Assembly: GCA_023393065.1 (NCBI GenBank)
Contig: JAEWMX010000004.1
Location: 1 to 52,334, forward strand
Direction of reading: 5' to 3'
From: Bacillota bacterium
GTDB lineage: Bacteria > Bacillota_I > Bacilli_A > RFN20 > CAG-826
DNA length: 52,334 nucleotides
Below the pieces are notes generated by a model. It searched no databases, was not told where the DNA came from, and was given only the letters and a program-made list of their open reading frames with translations. Position 1 is the stretch's first letter; each line of letters begins with the position of its first letter. A program made the position numbers and the translations under genes. Shown here piece by piece: positions 33,354-42,428 of the stretch.

Positions 33354-33712
33354 ATAAATCCCCCGATTTCTGCAAAAAGAATTATTGGGCGCAAGCTAAA
33401 ACAATCAGAACGATCATAAATTCGTCTCTTAGTATCCTATTTTATTATACCAATAAATTATTGCGCCATTTTTCTTAGAAAGGATCGCCATACACATTAC
33501 GCTTATTCAGCTTTCTTTTTCAAGAGTTAGGGGCACACCATTTATGTCAAGGCGATGCTTTTGTGGTCGGATTAGTGATTACGATTAATAAGTAATTGTT
33601 TCAAGCCATGACGATAACTTGAATTATTTGCTTTGAGAAACATCATATTTGCAGAGTCGATAAAGCGCCCTCAATTCATCTCGAACATTAGAGATAGCGA
33701 CACTTAAAATAT
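33354..33712. other. Intergenic region with gldA leader, no confident gene
   Basis: The stretch carries the gldA promoter and a leader of about 84 nt. Two minus-strand peptides are open: 33382-33417 (MIVLIVLACAQ) in the gldA leader, and a peptide ending at about 33632 that reads ISNVRDELRALYRLCKYD near its end but has no start codon. The second could be a fragment of a lost gene. Nothing else is recognised. Confidence 0.4.
33444..33452 (-). promoter_or_regulatory. Extended -10 promoter of gldA
   Basis: TGGTATAAT on the minus strand is an extended -10 (TGnTATAAT). A GCGCCAT/ATGGCGC motif (33463-33469) overlaps the expected -35 zone. Confidence 0.55.
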
Positions 33713-35182
33713 TTAGACAAATATCTCGGTGATAAATCCTTTGCAATAGACAAGACTAAGCTCTTCCGAATCATATAAACGATCGGCTGCACCGATCACA
33801 ATCGATTCGTTCACTAAGAAGAAAGCGTTTGTCAAATTCAGCTTTAGTACGAGGCTATTTCCAAGAGAGATTTCGGCATGTAGTTCTCTAACATATGTAT
33901 TAGATAAAAAGCGAGCGTACAAAAAGGGTTCTTGTTCCGACTCGGGATATGTAGTCGTATCAAGCGTGAAGATGTCAACCACATCTTTCGTCCCGACTTT
34001 AATATAAGGAAAATTGCGAGTGACATTGTAGCGGCAAAGAGCGGTAGCGTGAAGAAGTTCAACGCTTTGCGATGTGATTATGTAGGCTGTTAAATAATAC
34101 CCGCCTATCTGAGGTACGAATTCGAAAAAGCCAAATGTGCCGATGCGATTCAAAGAGAATATATCTGCATATGTCTCTTCATCGGTAATTTCACCGTTTT
34201 CAGTCGACATCATTTGATAGGTAATTTCAACCCTGATTTGAAGGTCGGCAATTACATATGCGTTATTGAGCATTTCAATTTCCAGTCCGATGTTTGCATT
34301 ATAGTGGTTGCCTTCATAAGTGAATCCGGTGTTGCTGTCGACCTGATATGTGAGAAATTGCTCACTATTTTCATCGGTAACTTCAATCGACAAGATATCG
34401 CTTGGCTTCTCAAGTCGATAATCGGTGAACACGGTACCGATAGCAATAGCGCCGACCGAAAGTAAGGTGCAGGCCGTCGTGATGATAATTTGGTTGCGGA
34501 CAAAGCGATCGCGAGCCTTAAATATGTCCGATTTACCTTTTAACGATTGAGTTTTAAATTTTCCGATGATGAAAAACGAAAAGAACAAAACAAAAGCGAC
34601 AATCGAAAGGGGTGAAAAGGCCATGAGCAATCCGATGGCGGCACTCAATAAGGCAATTAGATAAAACTGAAGGCGAGCGGTATACGCTTCGGATCGGTGC
34701 GTTTCGATATCGCCATGATAACTGCTTTTTTCATATGTCACATCGATGTATTTATCTCGCGAAGAGGGGACGATGCTAAATACGAAAAGCCCGATCAAAA
34801 AAGCCAAGATTATTTGTAAAATCACTAAAATTAAGTCGAAAATGCCAAGAAAATTGTGAAACCAGTAATATGGAACTAAAAGCAAGAAATCACGATAATA
34901 AACGCATGTGACGACATAAAGGGCGAGGGCTAGAAATACTAGATATGGGGCAAATTTGACCAATTTATCACCGGCATTGCCAATCGCATTGATTGCATCG
35001 TCACCGATAAAATGAACAAAAGCGACGAAAATAACGATAAGGACAGGGAAGACATACATCGGAACCATGTTGATGGTCTGGGTTGTCAACTCGGGAAAAA
35101 AGGCGAACACGACAGGCATATAGGAAATCAACCCAAGAATCCCGAAAAAGAAAGATCCAAACAATATTAGTGTTGTAATCAT
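33713..35182 (-). CDS. Large membrane protein of unknown function
   Basis: The 489-residue protein has about seven hydrophobic segments in the first 250 residues, then one helix near 235-255 and a C-terminal region of about 230 residues rich in beta-type sequence (for example GYYLTAYIITSQSVELLHATALCRY) that would lie outside. A charged cytosolic loop with SSRDKYIDVTYEKSSYHGD lies between helices. I recognise no family. It lacks a ribosome site but has TTGACA and TATAAT upstream, placing the transcript start about 3 nt before the ATG. Confidence 0.6.
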   Translation of the reverse strand: MITTLILFGSFFFGILGLISYMPVVFAFFPELTTQTINMVPMYVFPVLIVIFVAFVHFIGDDAINAIGNAGDKLVKFAPYLVFLALALYVVTCVYYRDFLLLVPYYWFHNFLGIFDLILVILQIILAFLIGLFVFSIVPSSRDKYIDVTYEKSSYHGDIETHRSEAYTARLQFYLIALLSAAIGLLMAFSPLSIVAFVLFFSFFIIGKFKTQSLKGKSDIFKARDRFVRNQIIITTACTLLSVGAIAIGTVFTDYRLEKPSDILSIEVTDENSEQFLTYQVDSNTGFTYEGNHYNANIGLEIEMLNNAYVIADLQIRVEITYQMMSTENGEITDEETYADIFSLNRIGTFGFFEFVPQIGGYYLTAYIITSQSVELLHATALCRYNVTRNFPYIKVGTKDVVDIFTLDTTTYPESEQEPFLYARFLSNTYVRELHAEISLGNSLVLKLNLTNAFFLVNESIVIGAADRLYDSEELSLVYCKGFITEIFV

Positions 35183-35191
35183 AACTCTAAA

Positions 35192-35222
35192 ATTATAAAC
35201 ACGGTCTGGAAGATAATGTCAA
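35192..35222 (-). promoter_or_regulatory. Promoter of the large membrane protein gene
   Basis: Perfect TTGACA (35217-35222) and perfect TATAAT (35192-35197), but with a 19-nt spacer. The predicted start is near 35185, 3 nt before the ATG. Confidence 0.55.
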
Positions 35223-35319
35223 CTCGTAATTTATCATATTTTGTTAACTATCTATTGATTAACAAATGAAAAGAATGGCTAAAACTAGCTGGTTCTAGGA
35301 TTAGTATCATCGCCCCAAC

Positions 35320-35340
35320 AAAAAAGGACCCAAAGGGTCC
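35320..35340 (-). terminator. Terminator after tRNA-His
   Basis: On the minus strand GGACCC-TTT-GGGTCC is followed by TTTTTT. Confidence 0.88.
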
Positions 35341-35352
35341 ACTTTTTCGAAA

Positions 35353-35429
35353 TGGGGCGAACGATGGGAATCGAACCCACGAATGTCTGGTTCACAGCCA
35401 GATGTGTTAACCACTTCACCACGATCGCC
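35353..35429 (-). tRNA. tRNA-His (anticodon GTG)
   Basis: The cloverleaf has the extra 5' G(-1) opposite C73 that marks tRNA-His, anticodon loop CTGTGAA (GTG), T-arm GGGTTCGATTCCC and an encoded CCA. One acceptor position is a T-T mismatch (5-68). Confidence 0.96.
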
Positions 35430-35447
35430 AGTTAACTACGCTAAATA

Positions 35448-35476
35448 ATGATATCTATCCTGTGCGAAGTTGTCAA
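35448..35476 (-). promoter_or_regulatory. Promoter of tRNA-His
   Basis: Perfect TTGACA (35471-35476), 17 nt, TATCAT (35448-35453), overlapping the end of the Nudix gene. The predicted start is 12 nt before the tRNA 5' end. Confidence 0.75.
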
Positions 35477-35988
35477 AGACTATTCATCATTTTCTGCGCT
35501 GCAAGCAAGATAGGCAGCTCTCTTTGCTTAACGAGCTTGCCGACGAGGACATTCTGCATGTTTTCGTATAAACGAATGGCCTCAGTGATTGGAACCCAAA
35601 CAATCGCCTCGATGCGCTCGATTTCCTCTGGTTCTAAACGGCTGGGAACGCGTTCCTTAACCCTCGCTAGATAGAAGTAATTGTGATTTTCCCGATAAAT
35701 TAGATTGTAATAATCAACTACCTTTCCAATAGCTGAGACGTGATGAATTTGACAGCCGATTTCCTCTTCCATTTCGCGATTTAGCGCTCGGAGGAGAGAT
35801 TCACCCTGCTGAACGCCGCCTCCAGGAAGCTCGTAGTAATCTCGAAGACCGAACTTATCAGTGTTGTTGATTTTTGTTAAGGCAATTCGTTTATTTTCAT
35901 CAATAACGACGGCTCGCACGATTTTGCGCACCTTTGTAACACCTTTAAATTCGTATTGATCGTCTTGATAACTTCCAATTAGTTTCAT
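35473..35988 (-). CDS. Nudix hydrolase
   Basis: The Nudix box is intact: GGGVQQGESLLRALNREMEEEIG, split here as GGVQQGE and REMEEEIG, with the metal-binding glutamates. The enzyme cleaves a nucleoside diphosphate linked to another group; the substrate is unknown. Length 171. It starts 5 nt after the stop of the ABC fusion gene and has no strong ribosome site, so it is probably translated by coupling. Confidence 0.88.
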   Translation of the reverse strand: MKLIGSYQDDQYEFKGVTKVRKIVRAVVIDENKRIALTKINNTDKFGLRDYYELPGGGVQQGESLLRALNREMEEEIGCQIHHVSAIGKVVDYYNLIYRENHNYFYLARVKERVPSRLEPEEIERIEAIVWVPITEAIRLYENMQNVLVGKLVKQRELPILLAAQKMMNSL

Positions 35989-35992
35989 GATG

Positions 35993-38431
35993 TTAATCCG
36001 TTCTTAGGGCGATGACCGGATCTTTATTCGAGGCGATTCGCGACGGAATCAATCCGGCGATGAGGGTTAGCACCATCGAGATGGCGATTAAAATGAAGAC
36101 AGCATACCAAGGCAAGACGGAAATTGTTCCGACATCAACATAATTGTTGATAATTAAGTTGACGGGCCAGTTTAGGATAGCGGCGATGCCCACGCCGAGA
36201 GCGCCGGCAAAGCCACCGATTATCAGCGTTTCGGCATTAAAGACGCGCGAGATATCGCGTTTGCGAGCCCCGATACTTCGCAAGATGCCAATCTCCTTAG
36301 TTCGTTCCAAAACCGATATGTAGGTAATGATTCCAATCATGATTGAGGAAACGACAAGCGAGATTGAGACAAAAGCGATAAGGATAATCGTTATGGCATT
36401 AATAATTAAAGTAATTGACGACATGAGAATTTCGACATAGTCGGTATATTTTATCTGATCTTCATCAGCTTTATCAGCATTGTATTCGTCAATCATGACC
36501 AGGAGACGATCTTTGGCTTCAAAACTCGTCGGATAGATATTAATCGTGTCCGGATCGTCTAAGTCGCAGACCCCAAATTCCGAATATCGTCTCGCGAGTG
36601 TATTGTCGCCCGCAAAGGGGCTTCCGGTCGTGATGTCGATATCGACATCTGCTTTTTGAGCGACGACGACAGGGGTTTCGTTAGTTCTTTCGATGATTTC
36701 ACGCGTCAAGGAACTCAAATAGCCGATGTTGCCCGACAGCGAAGTGGCACTAATATTGGGACGGGCCCGTAAAATGGCACCAACTTCAAGTTCGATGGCA
36801 TTATCGAGAACTCCTTCCATTCGCGCTGGATCATTTTTGATTCCTTCAAAATCGCCATCATCATCAATATCATCGTAGAGCTCAGCGGCTAAAGGCATTT
36901 TTAAGCGGAGGTTCATCATGTCCTCAAAGGTGATGGAAAAGCTGCTGGTACCCAAGATGACTTGCTGTATGCTGACGAGACCCAAGCTCGCTAAAACATA
37001 GTCGGGAACCCGATTATACTCATCGAGAATAATCGCCACTTTATGTTTGTCTTCCTCATCGGTAGGATCGATGTATTCCCCATCCAAGAGTTCATACTGC
37101 GACTCCATCAAACTGACATTATCGAGCATCTCACTATAGATCGAACGCATATTGAGATATCGTTCAACGTTATATTCAGGCGGAAAGGGAAGTGGCAATA
37201 AAATACTATTTGTCGTATCGCTATAATTCATCGAATAGATGCGAAATTCGATATCATACGAATATTGAATTGCCGAATAGTCCCCGGCATATTTCGTCTT
37301 AAAATCTTCAGTTTCAAGGTGAGTCTTAAGACTGCTTAAGTCGTTCTGATGCGCTTCTGCGCCGATTGTCGAGATAAAAGTTGAAGTGATCGGGTTCGAT
37401 GAAATCGTTTCGGTCTCCGGATATTCTTCGGCCCCTTCATCGCCATCGCGAACACTTCTGATTAAAGCCCAATAATCGGTCGTCTCTTTTTCGATTGTAA
37501 TCGGGTATGTCGATAAGGTATCAACTTGAACTTGATAGATGTAATTGCTAAATCCCGATGATAAAGAGAGGATGAGAGCTATGCCGATAATTCCGATTGA
37601 ACCGGCAAAGGAAGTCAATATCGTCCGCGATTTCTTAGTCGCTAGATTTCTTAAAGAAAGCATAAAAGCCGTGAAAAAAGACATGGCTGTCTTCTTCTTG
37701 TAGTCCTTGGCTGGCGATTCTTTTTTGGCCTGGCAAGGTTCTTTGCTCGTCCCATCGTATCCGTTGCTATCATCAGTTACTAAACCATCGTGTAAACGAA
37801 TGATACGCGTCGAATATTGCTCGGCTAGATCGGGATTATGGGTTACCATGATAACCAAGCGATCTTTAGCGATTTCCTTTAAAATCTCCATGATTTGCAC
37901 GGAAGTCACGCTATCAAGAGCGCCGGTTGGTTCGTCGGCTAAGACTATTTCCGGATCGTTAATTAAAGCGCGCGCAATGGCCACTCTCTGCATCTGACCA
38001 TTGCTCAATTGATTTGGTTTTTTTGTCAATTTATCTTCGAGGCCGACGCGAATCAAAGCCTCGGTCGCCCGCGCCTTTCTCTCTTTGGCGGAAACGCCGG
38101 ACAAAGTCAGAGCGAGTTCGACATTGGCGAGGACGGAAATGTGGTTGATGAGATTATAGCTTTGAAAGACGAAACCGATGGAGCGGTTGCGATAAGCATC
38201 CCAGTCGCTTCCTTTGTATTGCTTGGTCGAGCGGCCGTTGATGAGCAAGTCGCCTTCGGTATAGCGATCGAGTCCGCCGATGATGTTAAGCATCGTTGTC
38301 TTTCCGCAGCCAGAGGCGCCTAAAACCGACACGAATTCGCACTTGCGAAAGTTCAAATTTACGCCTTTTAATGCGTGCGTGACATTATCGCTGCTCAAAT
38401 AGTCTTTTGTTATGCCTTTTAGTTCAATCAT
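35993..38431 (-). CDS. MacB-like ABC ATPase-permease fusion
   Basis: The first 230 residues are an ABC ATPase (Walker A GASGCGKTT, signature LSNGQMQR with Asn for the usual Gly, Walker B VLADEPTGALD). From 260 an FtsX/MacB-type permease follows, with one helix (IGIALILSLSSGF), a large extracellular domain of about 350 residues, and three C-terminal helices with RSIGARKRDISRVF. The domain order is the MacB layout. Substrate unknown; bacteriocin, peptide or lipid export are typical. GAGGTGAG precedes the ATG. Confidence 0.88.
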   Translation of the reverse strand: MIELKGITKDYLSSDNVTHALKGVNLNFRKCEFVSVLGASGCGKTTMLNIIGGLDRYTEGDLLINGRSTKQYKGSDWDAYRNRSIGFVFQSYNLINHISVLANVELALTLSGVSAKERKARATEALIRVGLEDKLTKKPNQLSNGQMQRVAIARALINDPEIVLADEPTGALDSVTSVQIMEILKEIAKDRLVIMVTHNPDLAEQYSTRIIRLHDGLVTDDSNGYDGTSKEPCQAKKESPAKDYKKKTAMSFFTAFMLSLRNLATKKSRTILTSFAGSIGIIGIALILSLSSGFSNYIYQVQVDTLSTYPITIEKETTDYWALIRSVRDGDEGAEEYPETETISSNPITSTFISTIGAEAHQNDLSSLKTHLETEDFKTKYAGDYSAIQYSYDIEFRIYSMNYSDTTNSILLPLPFPPEYNVERYLNMRSIYSEMLDNVSLMESQYELLDGEYIDPTDEEDKHKVAIILDEYNRVPDYVLASLGLVSIQQVILGTSSFSITFEDMMNLRLKMPLAAELYDDIDDDGDFEGIKNDPARMEGVLDNAIELEVGAILRARPNISATSLSGNIGYLSSLTREIIERTNETPVVVAQKADVDIDITTGSPFAGDNTLARRYSEFGVCDLDDPDTINIYPTSFEAKDRLLVMIDEYNADKADEDQIKYTDYVEILMSSITLIINAITIILIAFVSISLVVSSIMIGIITYISVLERTKEIGILRSIGARKRDISRVFNAETLIIGGFAGALGVGIAAILNWPVNLIINNYVDVGTISVLPWYAVFILIAISMVLTLIAGLIPSRIASNKDPVIALRTD

Positions 38432-38505
38432 ATGCTCACCTCATCAACGCTTAATAATTATATCAATATCGAGGTCGAAAATTAACTAAAGTTATTCAAA
38501 ACCTA

Positions 38506-38532
38506 TAAAAAAAGTACATGCAAAGCATGTAC
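38506..38532 (-). terminator. Terminator after the TM2 gene
   Basis: On the minus strand GTACATGC-TTT-GCATGTAC is a perfect 8-bp stem followed by seven Ts. Confidence 0.93.
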
Positions 38533-38554
38533 AATTTTTCGTTATTGCGATGAA

Positions 38555-38758
38555 CTAGGCGTTGGCGAAGTTTTTCTTGGTCAGCATGTTGATTAAGTCG
38601 ATAATCCAGCCGATGCCGAAGAAAGCACCTGTTAAGATGTAAAGAACACCGATGAGAACTTTGCCGCGAACGATGCGGATGATTCCGCCCCATAGAGCTC
38701 CGACAAAGATGAGAAGAAGAAGGTGCACGACGTAGTCTAGTCCAAATTCATTAATCAT
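38555..38758 (-). CDS. TM2-domain small membrane protein
   Basis: The 67-residue product has two hydrophobic segments joined by a short turn and the TM2 hallmark YILTGAFFGIGWIIDLINML. TM2 proteins are small membrane proteins of unknown function. A strong AGGAGG site lies 8 nt before the ATG. It has its own promoter and terminator, so it is a separate unit. Confidence 0.85.
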   Translation of the reverse strand: MINEFGLDYVVHLLLLIFVGALWGGIIRIVRGKVLIGVLYILTGAFFGIGWIIDLINMLTKKNFANA

Positions 38759-38809
38759 TAAAATTCCTCCTGGCCCATGAATAAGGCATAAGCGCTCGCT
38801 TATAATTTT

Positions 38810-38837
38810 ATTATACTTACATTTTTACGAGTGTAAA
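38810..38837 (-). promoter_or_regulatory. Promoter of the TM2 gene
   Basis: TTTACA (38832-38837), 16 nt, perfect TATAAT (38810-38815). The leader carries a small inverted repeat, ATAAGC-GAGC-GCTTAT. Confidence 0.7.
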
Positions 38838-38862
38838 TAATTAGACTTCAAAAAACTTAAAT

Positions 38863-39882
38863 TTATTGACCTTTCATATCGACGACATCGGTAGTTTTTG
38901 TCTCGAGGATGTCAAGAGATAGGCGGACGGATTGGCCAATCGCATCATCGATGTTGTCGTCGGTAACGCCAAGGCGAATAGCCCCCTCTTCTGGCTCGAT
39001 AAAAAGATTTGCTGTTTGCAGCTTGGTGAATTTCACCATGTCGAGACCGCCTTCAGTACCTTTCTTCTTGTGCGCTTTGTTGATTTGCGCACCCTGTAAA
39101 GCAAAAAGAAAACTCGGAATCGTAATGATTTTACGCGTCGCGGGATAGCCCATGTGCTTGTGAACGATTTTTAGAAAATCCTTCCATTCGTAATTATAGT
39201 ATCCAAATGGGTAGGCGACCCCTCCTTTTGTGTTTTCCAGAGCACCGGCAATACCCTGGGCAACTTGTCTGACGGTCACCATCGTCGTGCCACCTTTTGT
39301 ATAGAGGGTATTTTTCTTCATCTTGCGAATCGATTCGACAAGAAAAACCCACACTGGTTTGCGTCCTGGCTGCGTGCCAAAAATGTAAGGGAGTTCAAGA
39401 ATCGAAACATCAAAATCCTCGTCGGCATATGACAAGGCCATTTTTTCTTGATCGATTCGCGAGCGAATGTATGGATGATATTTGGTTAGTTCGAGCTCCG
39501 GCCATTTTTTGGCAAAATACGAGAAGTATGAACCGCAAATATTGACGTGCTTAACACCGACATCCTTCGCAATTTTTAAAAGCCTTTCGAGCGCATCGAT
39601 GTTGTATTTCTTAAAGAAGTCATAAACCGGGGGCGTTCCTTCGACGCGTTCATCGACGCCGGCCGCAAAGACGAGAGCGTCCATGCCATTAAGGTGTTTT
39701 TTTAATTCTTCGTCGGTTAATTCCATGTAGTTGCCATATACAATTTTCATCTCTGGTGGCAAGGTGGCGCCTTTGGGAAGAGGCGGTAAGGCAATCGCGG
39801 TGACTTCATGTCCGCGGCTGATGAGTTCGCGGGCGGCTTCGCTTCCAATCAGCCCACTACCTCCGACAATAAATACTTTCAT
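38863..39882 (-). CDS. NAD-dependent epimerase/dehydratase-family protein
   Basis: The 339-residue protein begins MKVFIVGGSGLIGSEAARELI, a Rossmann GxxGxxG. ALVFAAGVDER and a region KKYNIDALERLL are as in extended SDRs. The usual YxxxK is replaced by a stretch reading HVNICGSYFSYFAKKWPEL, where the catalytic pair is not clear. The substrate is unknown. I chose the ATG at 39882 because GGAGGC lies upstream; the longer TTG start includes that site. Confidence 0.8.
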   Translation of the reverse strand: MKVFIVGGSGLIGSEAARELISRGHEVTAIALPPLPKGATLPPEMKIVYGNYMELTDEELKKHLNGMDALVFAAGVDERVEGTPPVYDFFKKYNIDALERLLKIAKDVGVKHVNICGSYFSYFAKKWPELELTKYHPYIRSRIDQEKMALSYADEDFDVSILELPYIFGTQPGRKPVWVFLVESIRKMKKNTLYTKGGTTMVTVRQVAQGIAGALENTKGGVAYPFGYYNYEWKDFLKIVHKHMGYPATRKIITIPSFLFALQGAQINKAHKKKGTEGGLDMVKFTKLQTANLFIEPEEGAIRLGVTDDNIDDAIGQSVRLSLDILETKTTDVVDMKGQ

Positions 39883-39986
39883 ATAAGCCTCCAATCTATC
39901 AGCAATATCCGATAATCTACAATTTCATTCTATAAAATTGAACGGCAATGGCATAGTAAAGTACTCTCTTTTCCATTCCCATATTA

Positions 39987-40040
39987 TTGACGCAAAAGGT
40001 GATAAGCGTTAATGTAGTAATTGCGAGTGATTCGCATTAC
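39987..40040 (+). promoter_or_regulatory. znuA promoter with a Zur-type dyad
   Basis: TTGACG (39987-39992), 17 nt, and a poor TAATGT (40010-40015). Directly downstream lies an inverted repeat: perfect core arms TGCGA (40022-40026) and TCGCA (40032-40036), extended by GTAA and TTAC outside (40017-40040), over the likely start site. Its position and the zur gene in the same operon suggest it is the Zur operator. That is inference. Confidence 0.55.
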
Positions 40041-40050
40041 CATTTAGAAT

Positions 40051-40926
40051 ATGAAAAAATCATTGTTGTTTATTCCACTTATCGCGAGTCTTCTATTGGG
40101 CTGCAATACACCTATCGAAAGCGAAAAGATAAAAATTGTCACTAGTTTCTTTGTCATGGAAGATTTCGCCCGTAAAATCGGGGGCGAATACACCGATGTG
40201 CAAAGCATTATTCCGTCAGGCGGGGAAATTCATGGCTATGAGCCAACGACAGGCGATATCGTCGCCCTCGAAGATGCTGATTTATTTGTTTATAACGGCG
40301 CAGGGCTCGAGCACTTTATCGATGGTCTAGAGCAGGCTTTGGATGGCTCAGATGTCCAATTTGTCGATACTAGTAGCGGTCTCATCTTCATCGAAGAAGA
40401 GAGCCATCAAGATTCGCACACTTGGCTCAGCCCTTTGAATGCCAAAAAACAGATGGAAAATATCAAGAACGCTCTTGTCTTACGCGACCAAGAGCATGCG
40501 TCATATTATGAGAGTCGATATTCTTTATATGCTGCGAAATTTAATTATCTCCACGAGCAGTTCCTCACGATGCTCGCCCCAGGAGAAGGCCAATATCTCG
40601 TCACGGGACATGCGGCTTTTGGTTATCTAACTAACGCTTACAATCTCATCGCGCTTCCCATCGGTGGCCACGATAGTGAGCAGGAACCGACCCAGCAAGA
40701 CATCGCCAATGTCATAGACATTGTTAATCAAAATAATATTCGTTATATCTATGCCGAATCGCTTCATCCTTCCGACGCCGTCTTGACGGTGCTTGAAGAA
40801 ACGGATGCCGAATTAGAAATACTCAGCCCGCTCGAAGGCTTATCAGCGGAACAAGAAATGAGTGGCGAAGATTACTTCTCGATTATGAAAGATAATTTAA
40901 TAGCAATTGCTAAAGGATTCATTTAG
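40051..40926 (+). CDS. znuA: Zinc-binding lipoprotein ZnuA/AdcA
   Basis: This 291-residue cluster A-I binding protein has lipobox L-L-G-C (Cys18). Zinc-ligand histidines lie in GGEIHGYEPT, QDSHTWLSP and VTGHAAFGYL, and the DSEQEPTQQ stretch fits the loop near the fourth ligand. The His-rich loop of many ZnuA proteins is short or absent. It delivers zinc (possibly manganese) to ZnuB. No ribosome site is visible. It is first of znuACB-zur. Confidence 0.93.
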   Translation: MKKSLLFIPLIASLLLGCNTPIESEKIKIVTSFFVMEDFARKIGGEYTDVQSIIPSGGEIHGYEPTTGDIVALEDADLFVYNGAGLEHFIDGLEQALDGSDVQFVDTSSGLIFIEEESHQDSHTWLSPLNAKKQMENIKNALVLRDQEHASYYESRYSLYAAKFNYLHEQFLTMLAPGEGQYLVTGHAAFGYLTNAYNLIALPIGGHDSEQEPTQQDIANVIDIVNQNNIRYIYAESLHPSDAVLTVLEETDAELEILSPLEGLSAEQEMSGEDYFSIMKDNLIAIAKGFI

Positions 40927-41595
40927 ATGAGTGTAATAAGCATAAAAAACGTTTCTTTCTCATATGAGACGCACCATGTTCTCGATCGTATTTCTCTTGA
41001 GGTTAACAAAGGCGATTTTTTGGCAATTCTCGGCTCCAACGGCACGGGGAAAACGACCCTGTTAAAGATACTATTAAACGATTTAAAACCAACAAGCGGG
41101 ACGATTTCAATCTTTGACACGGATATCAAAGCGTTTAAAGAATGGACGAAAATCGCTTATCTTGCTCAGAACGCCACCGCTAATGTCGCTGGTTTCCCAA
41201 CGACTGTACACGAGCTTGTGGCTTCGAGCCTACATCGCGAACTCGGCTTTATCAAAATACTAAATAAATCACATCGAGACCGGATTAACAAGGCTTTGGC
41301 CCTCGTCGGAATGGAAGATTATAAAAATCGCCTTTTTGCCAAGCTATCGGGCGGACAGCAACAAAAAGTCCTGCTTGCGAGAAGCCTGATTAGCAATCCC
41401 GAAATTCTCATTCTTGATGAACCGACCAGCGCCCTTGATGAATCTTCATCGCAAGCCCTTTTTTCTTTATTGAAAAAAATAAGCCTCGAAAATGGCACAA
41501 CCATTATCATATCGACGCATAGCAAGGCCTGCTCAAACAACAATTGCAATCACATCGTCAATCTCGATGATGAGAGACTGAAGGAGGAAAGGTGA
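40927..41595 (+). CDS. znuC: Zinc ABC ATPase ZnuC
   Basis: The 222-residue ATPase has Walker A GSNGTGKTT, signature LSGGQQQKVLLA, Walker B ILILDEPTSALD and STHSKA. It powers ZnuB. The ATG directly follows the znuA stop, with AAAGGA upstream; it overlaps znuB by 4 nt. The Q-loop IAYLAQNATA is normal. Confidence 0.93.
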   Translation: MSVISIKNVSFSYETHHVLDRISLEVNKGDFLAILGSNGTGKTTLLKILLNDLKPTSGTISIFDTDIKAFKEWTKIAYLAQNATANVAGFPTTVHELVASSLHRELGFIKILNKSHRDRINKALALVGMEDYKNRLFAKLSGGQQQKVLLARSLISNPEILILDEPTSALDESSSQALFSLLKKISLENGTTIIISTHSKACSNNNCNHIVNLDDERLKEER

Positions 41596-42428
41596 TGAAC
41601 ATCTTTGCTTACGAATTCATGCAACGGGCCTTTATCGTCGGCATCGCATTAGCGATAATCATTCCTTTAATCGGCTTGATTATGGTGTTAAAGCGCTCAT
41701 CAATGATCGGTGATACCTTGGCCCACACTTCGCTTGCCGGCGTGGCGGCCGGTTTATTAATTGGCTTTAATCCGATCGTCGGAGCCGTCGTCGCCTGCGT
41801 CATCGCCGTCTTCGCCATCGAAGGCATTCAAAAGAAACTGCCCAAAAATAAGGATCTGGGAATGGCTGTCGTCTTGACAGTCGGCATCTCTGTCGCCGGA
41901 CTTTTGACAACTTATATTCCAAGCGGAGTAAACTTTAACAGCTATCTCTTTGGAAGTATCGCCCTCGTCAGCCAAAACGATCTTATCCTCATCGTTTCTA
42001 TCGCTGCCGTAATCCTCCTCGTCTTTCTGGTCATCGCAAAAGATTTGTACCTTCTAACTCTCGATGAGAAAATGGCAAAACTATCTGGAGTAAAAGTCTC
42101 GGCGATCAATTTTCTTTTCACGCTGCTGACGGCAGTAACGGTCGGCATCGCCGCCAAAACCGTCGGTGCCCTGATCGTCTCATCTTTGATGATTTTGCCG
42201 GCGGCTTGTGCGATGCAGTTTGAAAAAGGCTTTTTTAAGACCTTGCTCCTATCGGTTGGCTTTGGCGTTTTATATACGATATCAGGATTATTCGTGGCAT
42301 TTTATGCGAATCAACGAGCGGGAGCGACCATCGTCTTAATCGGTGCTATAATATTTCTCATCATCGTTATGGTGAAGTGGATTATAAATAAAATACGACT
42401 TGGAAAATTAAGGAGAATCAATGGCTGA
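41592..42428 (+). CDS. znuB: Zinc ABC permease ZnuB
   Basis: The 278-residue ABC-3-family permease has about eight helices. GDTLAHTSLAGVAAGLL near the N-terminus and KTVGALIVSSLMILPAACAMQ are family motifs. It forms the zinc channel of the importer. It overlaps znuC at its start and zur at its end (8 nt). Confidence 0.93.
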   Translation: MMNIFAYEFMQRAFIVGIALAIIIPLIGLIMVLKRSSMIGDTLAHTSLAGVAAGLLIGFNPIVGAVVACVIAVFAIEGIQKKLPKNKDLGMAVVLTVGISVAGLLTTYIPSGVNFNSYLFGSIALVSQNDLILIVSIAAVILLVFLVIAKDLYLLTLDEKMAKLSGVKVSAINFLFTLLTAVTVGIAAKTVGALIVSSLMILPAACAMQFEKGFFKTLLLSVGFGVLYTISGLFVAFYANQRAGATIVLIGAIIFLIIVMVKWIINKIRLGKLRRING

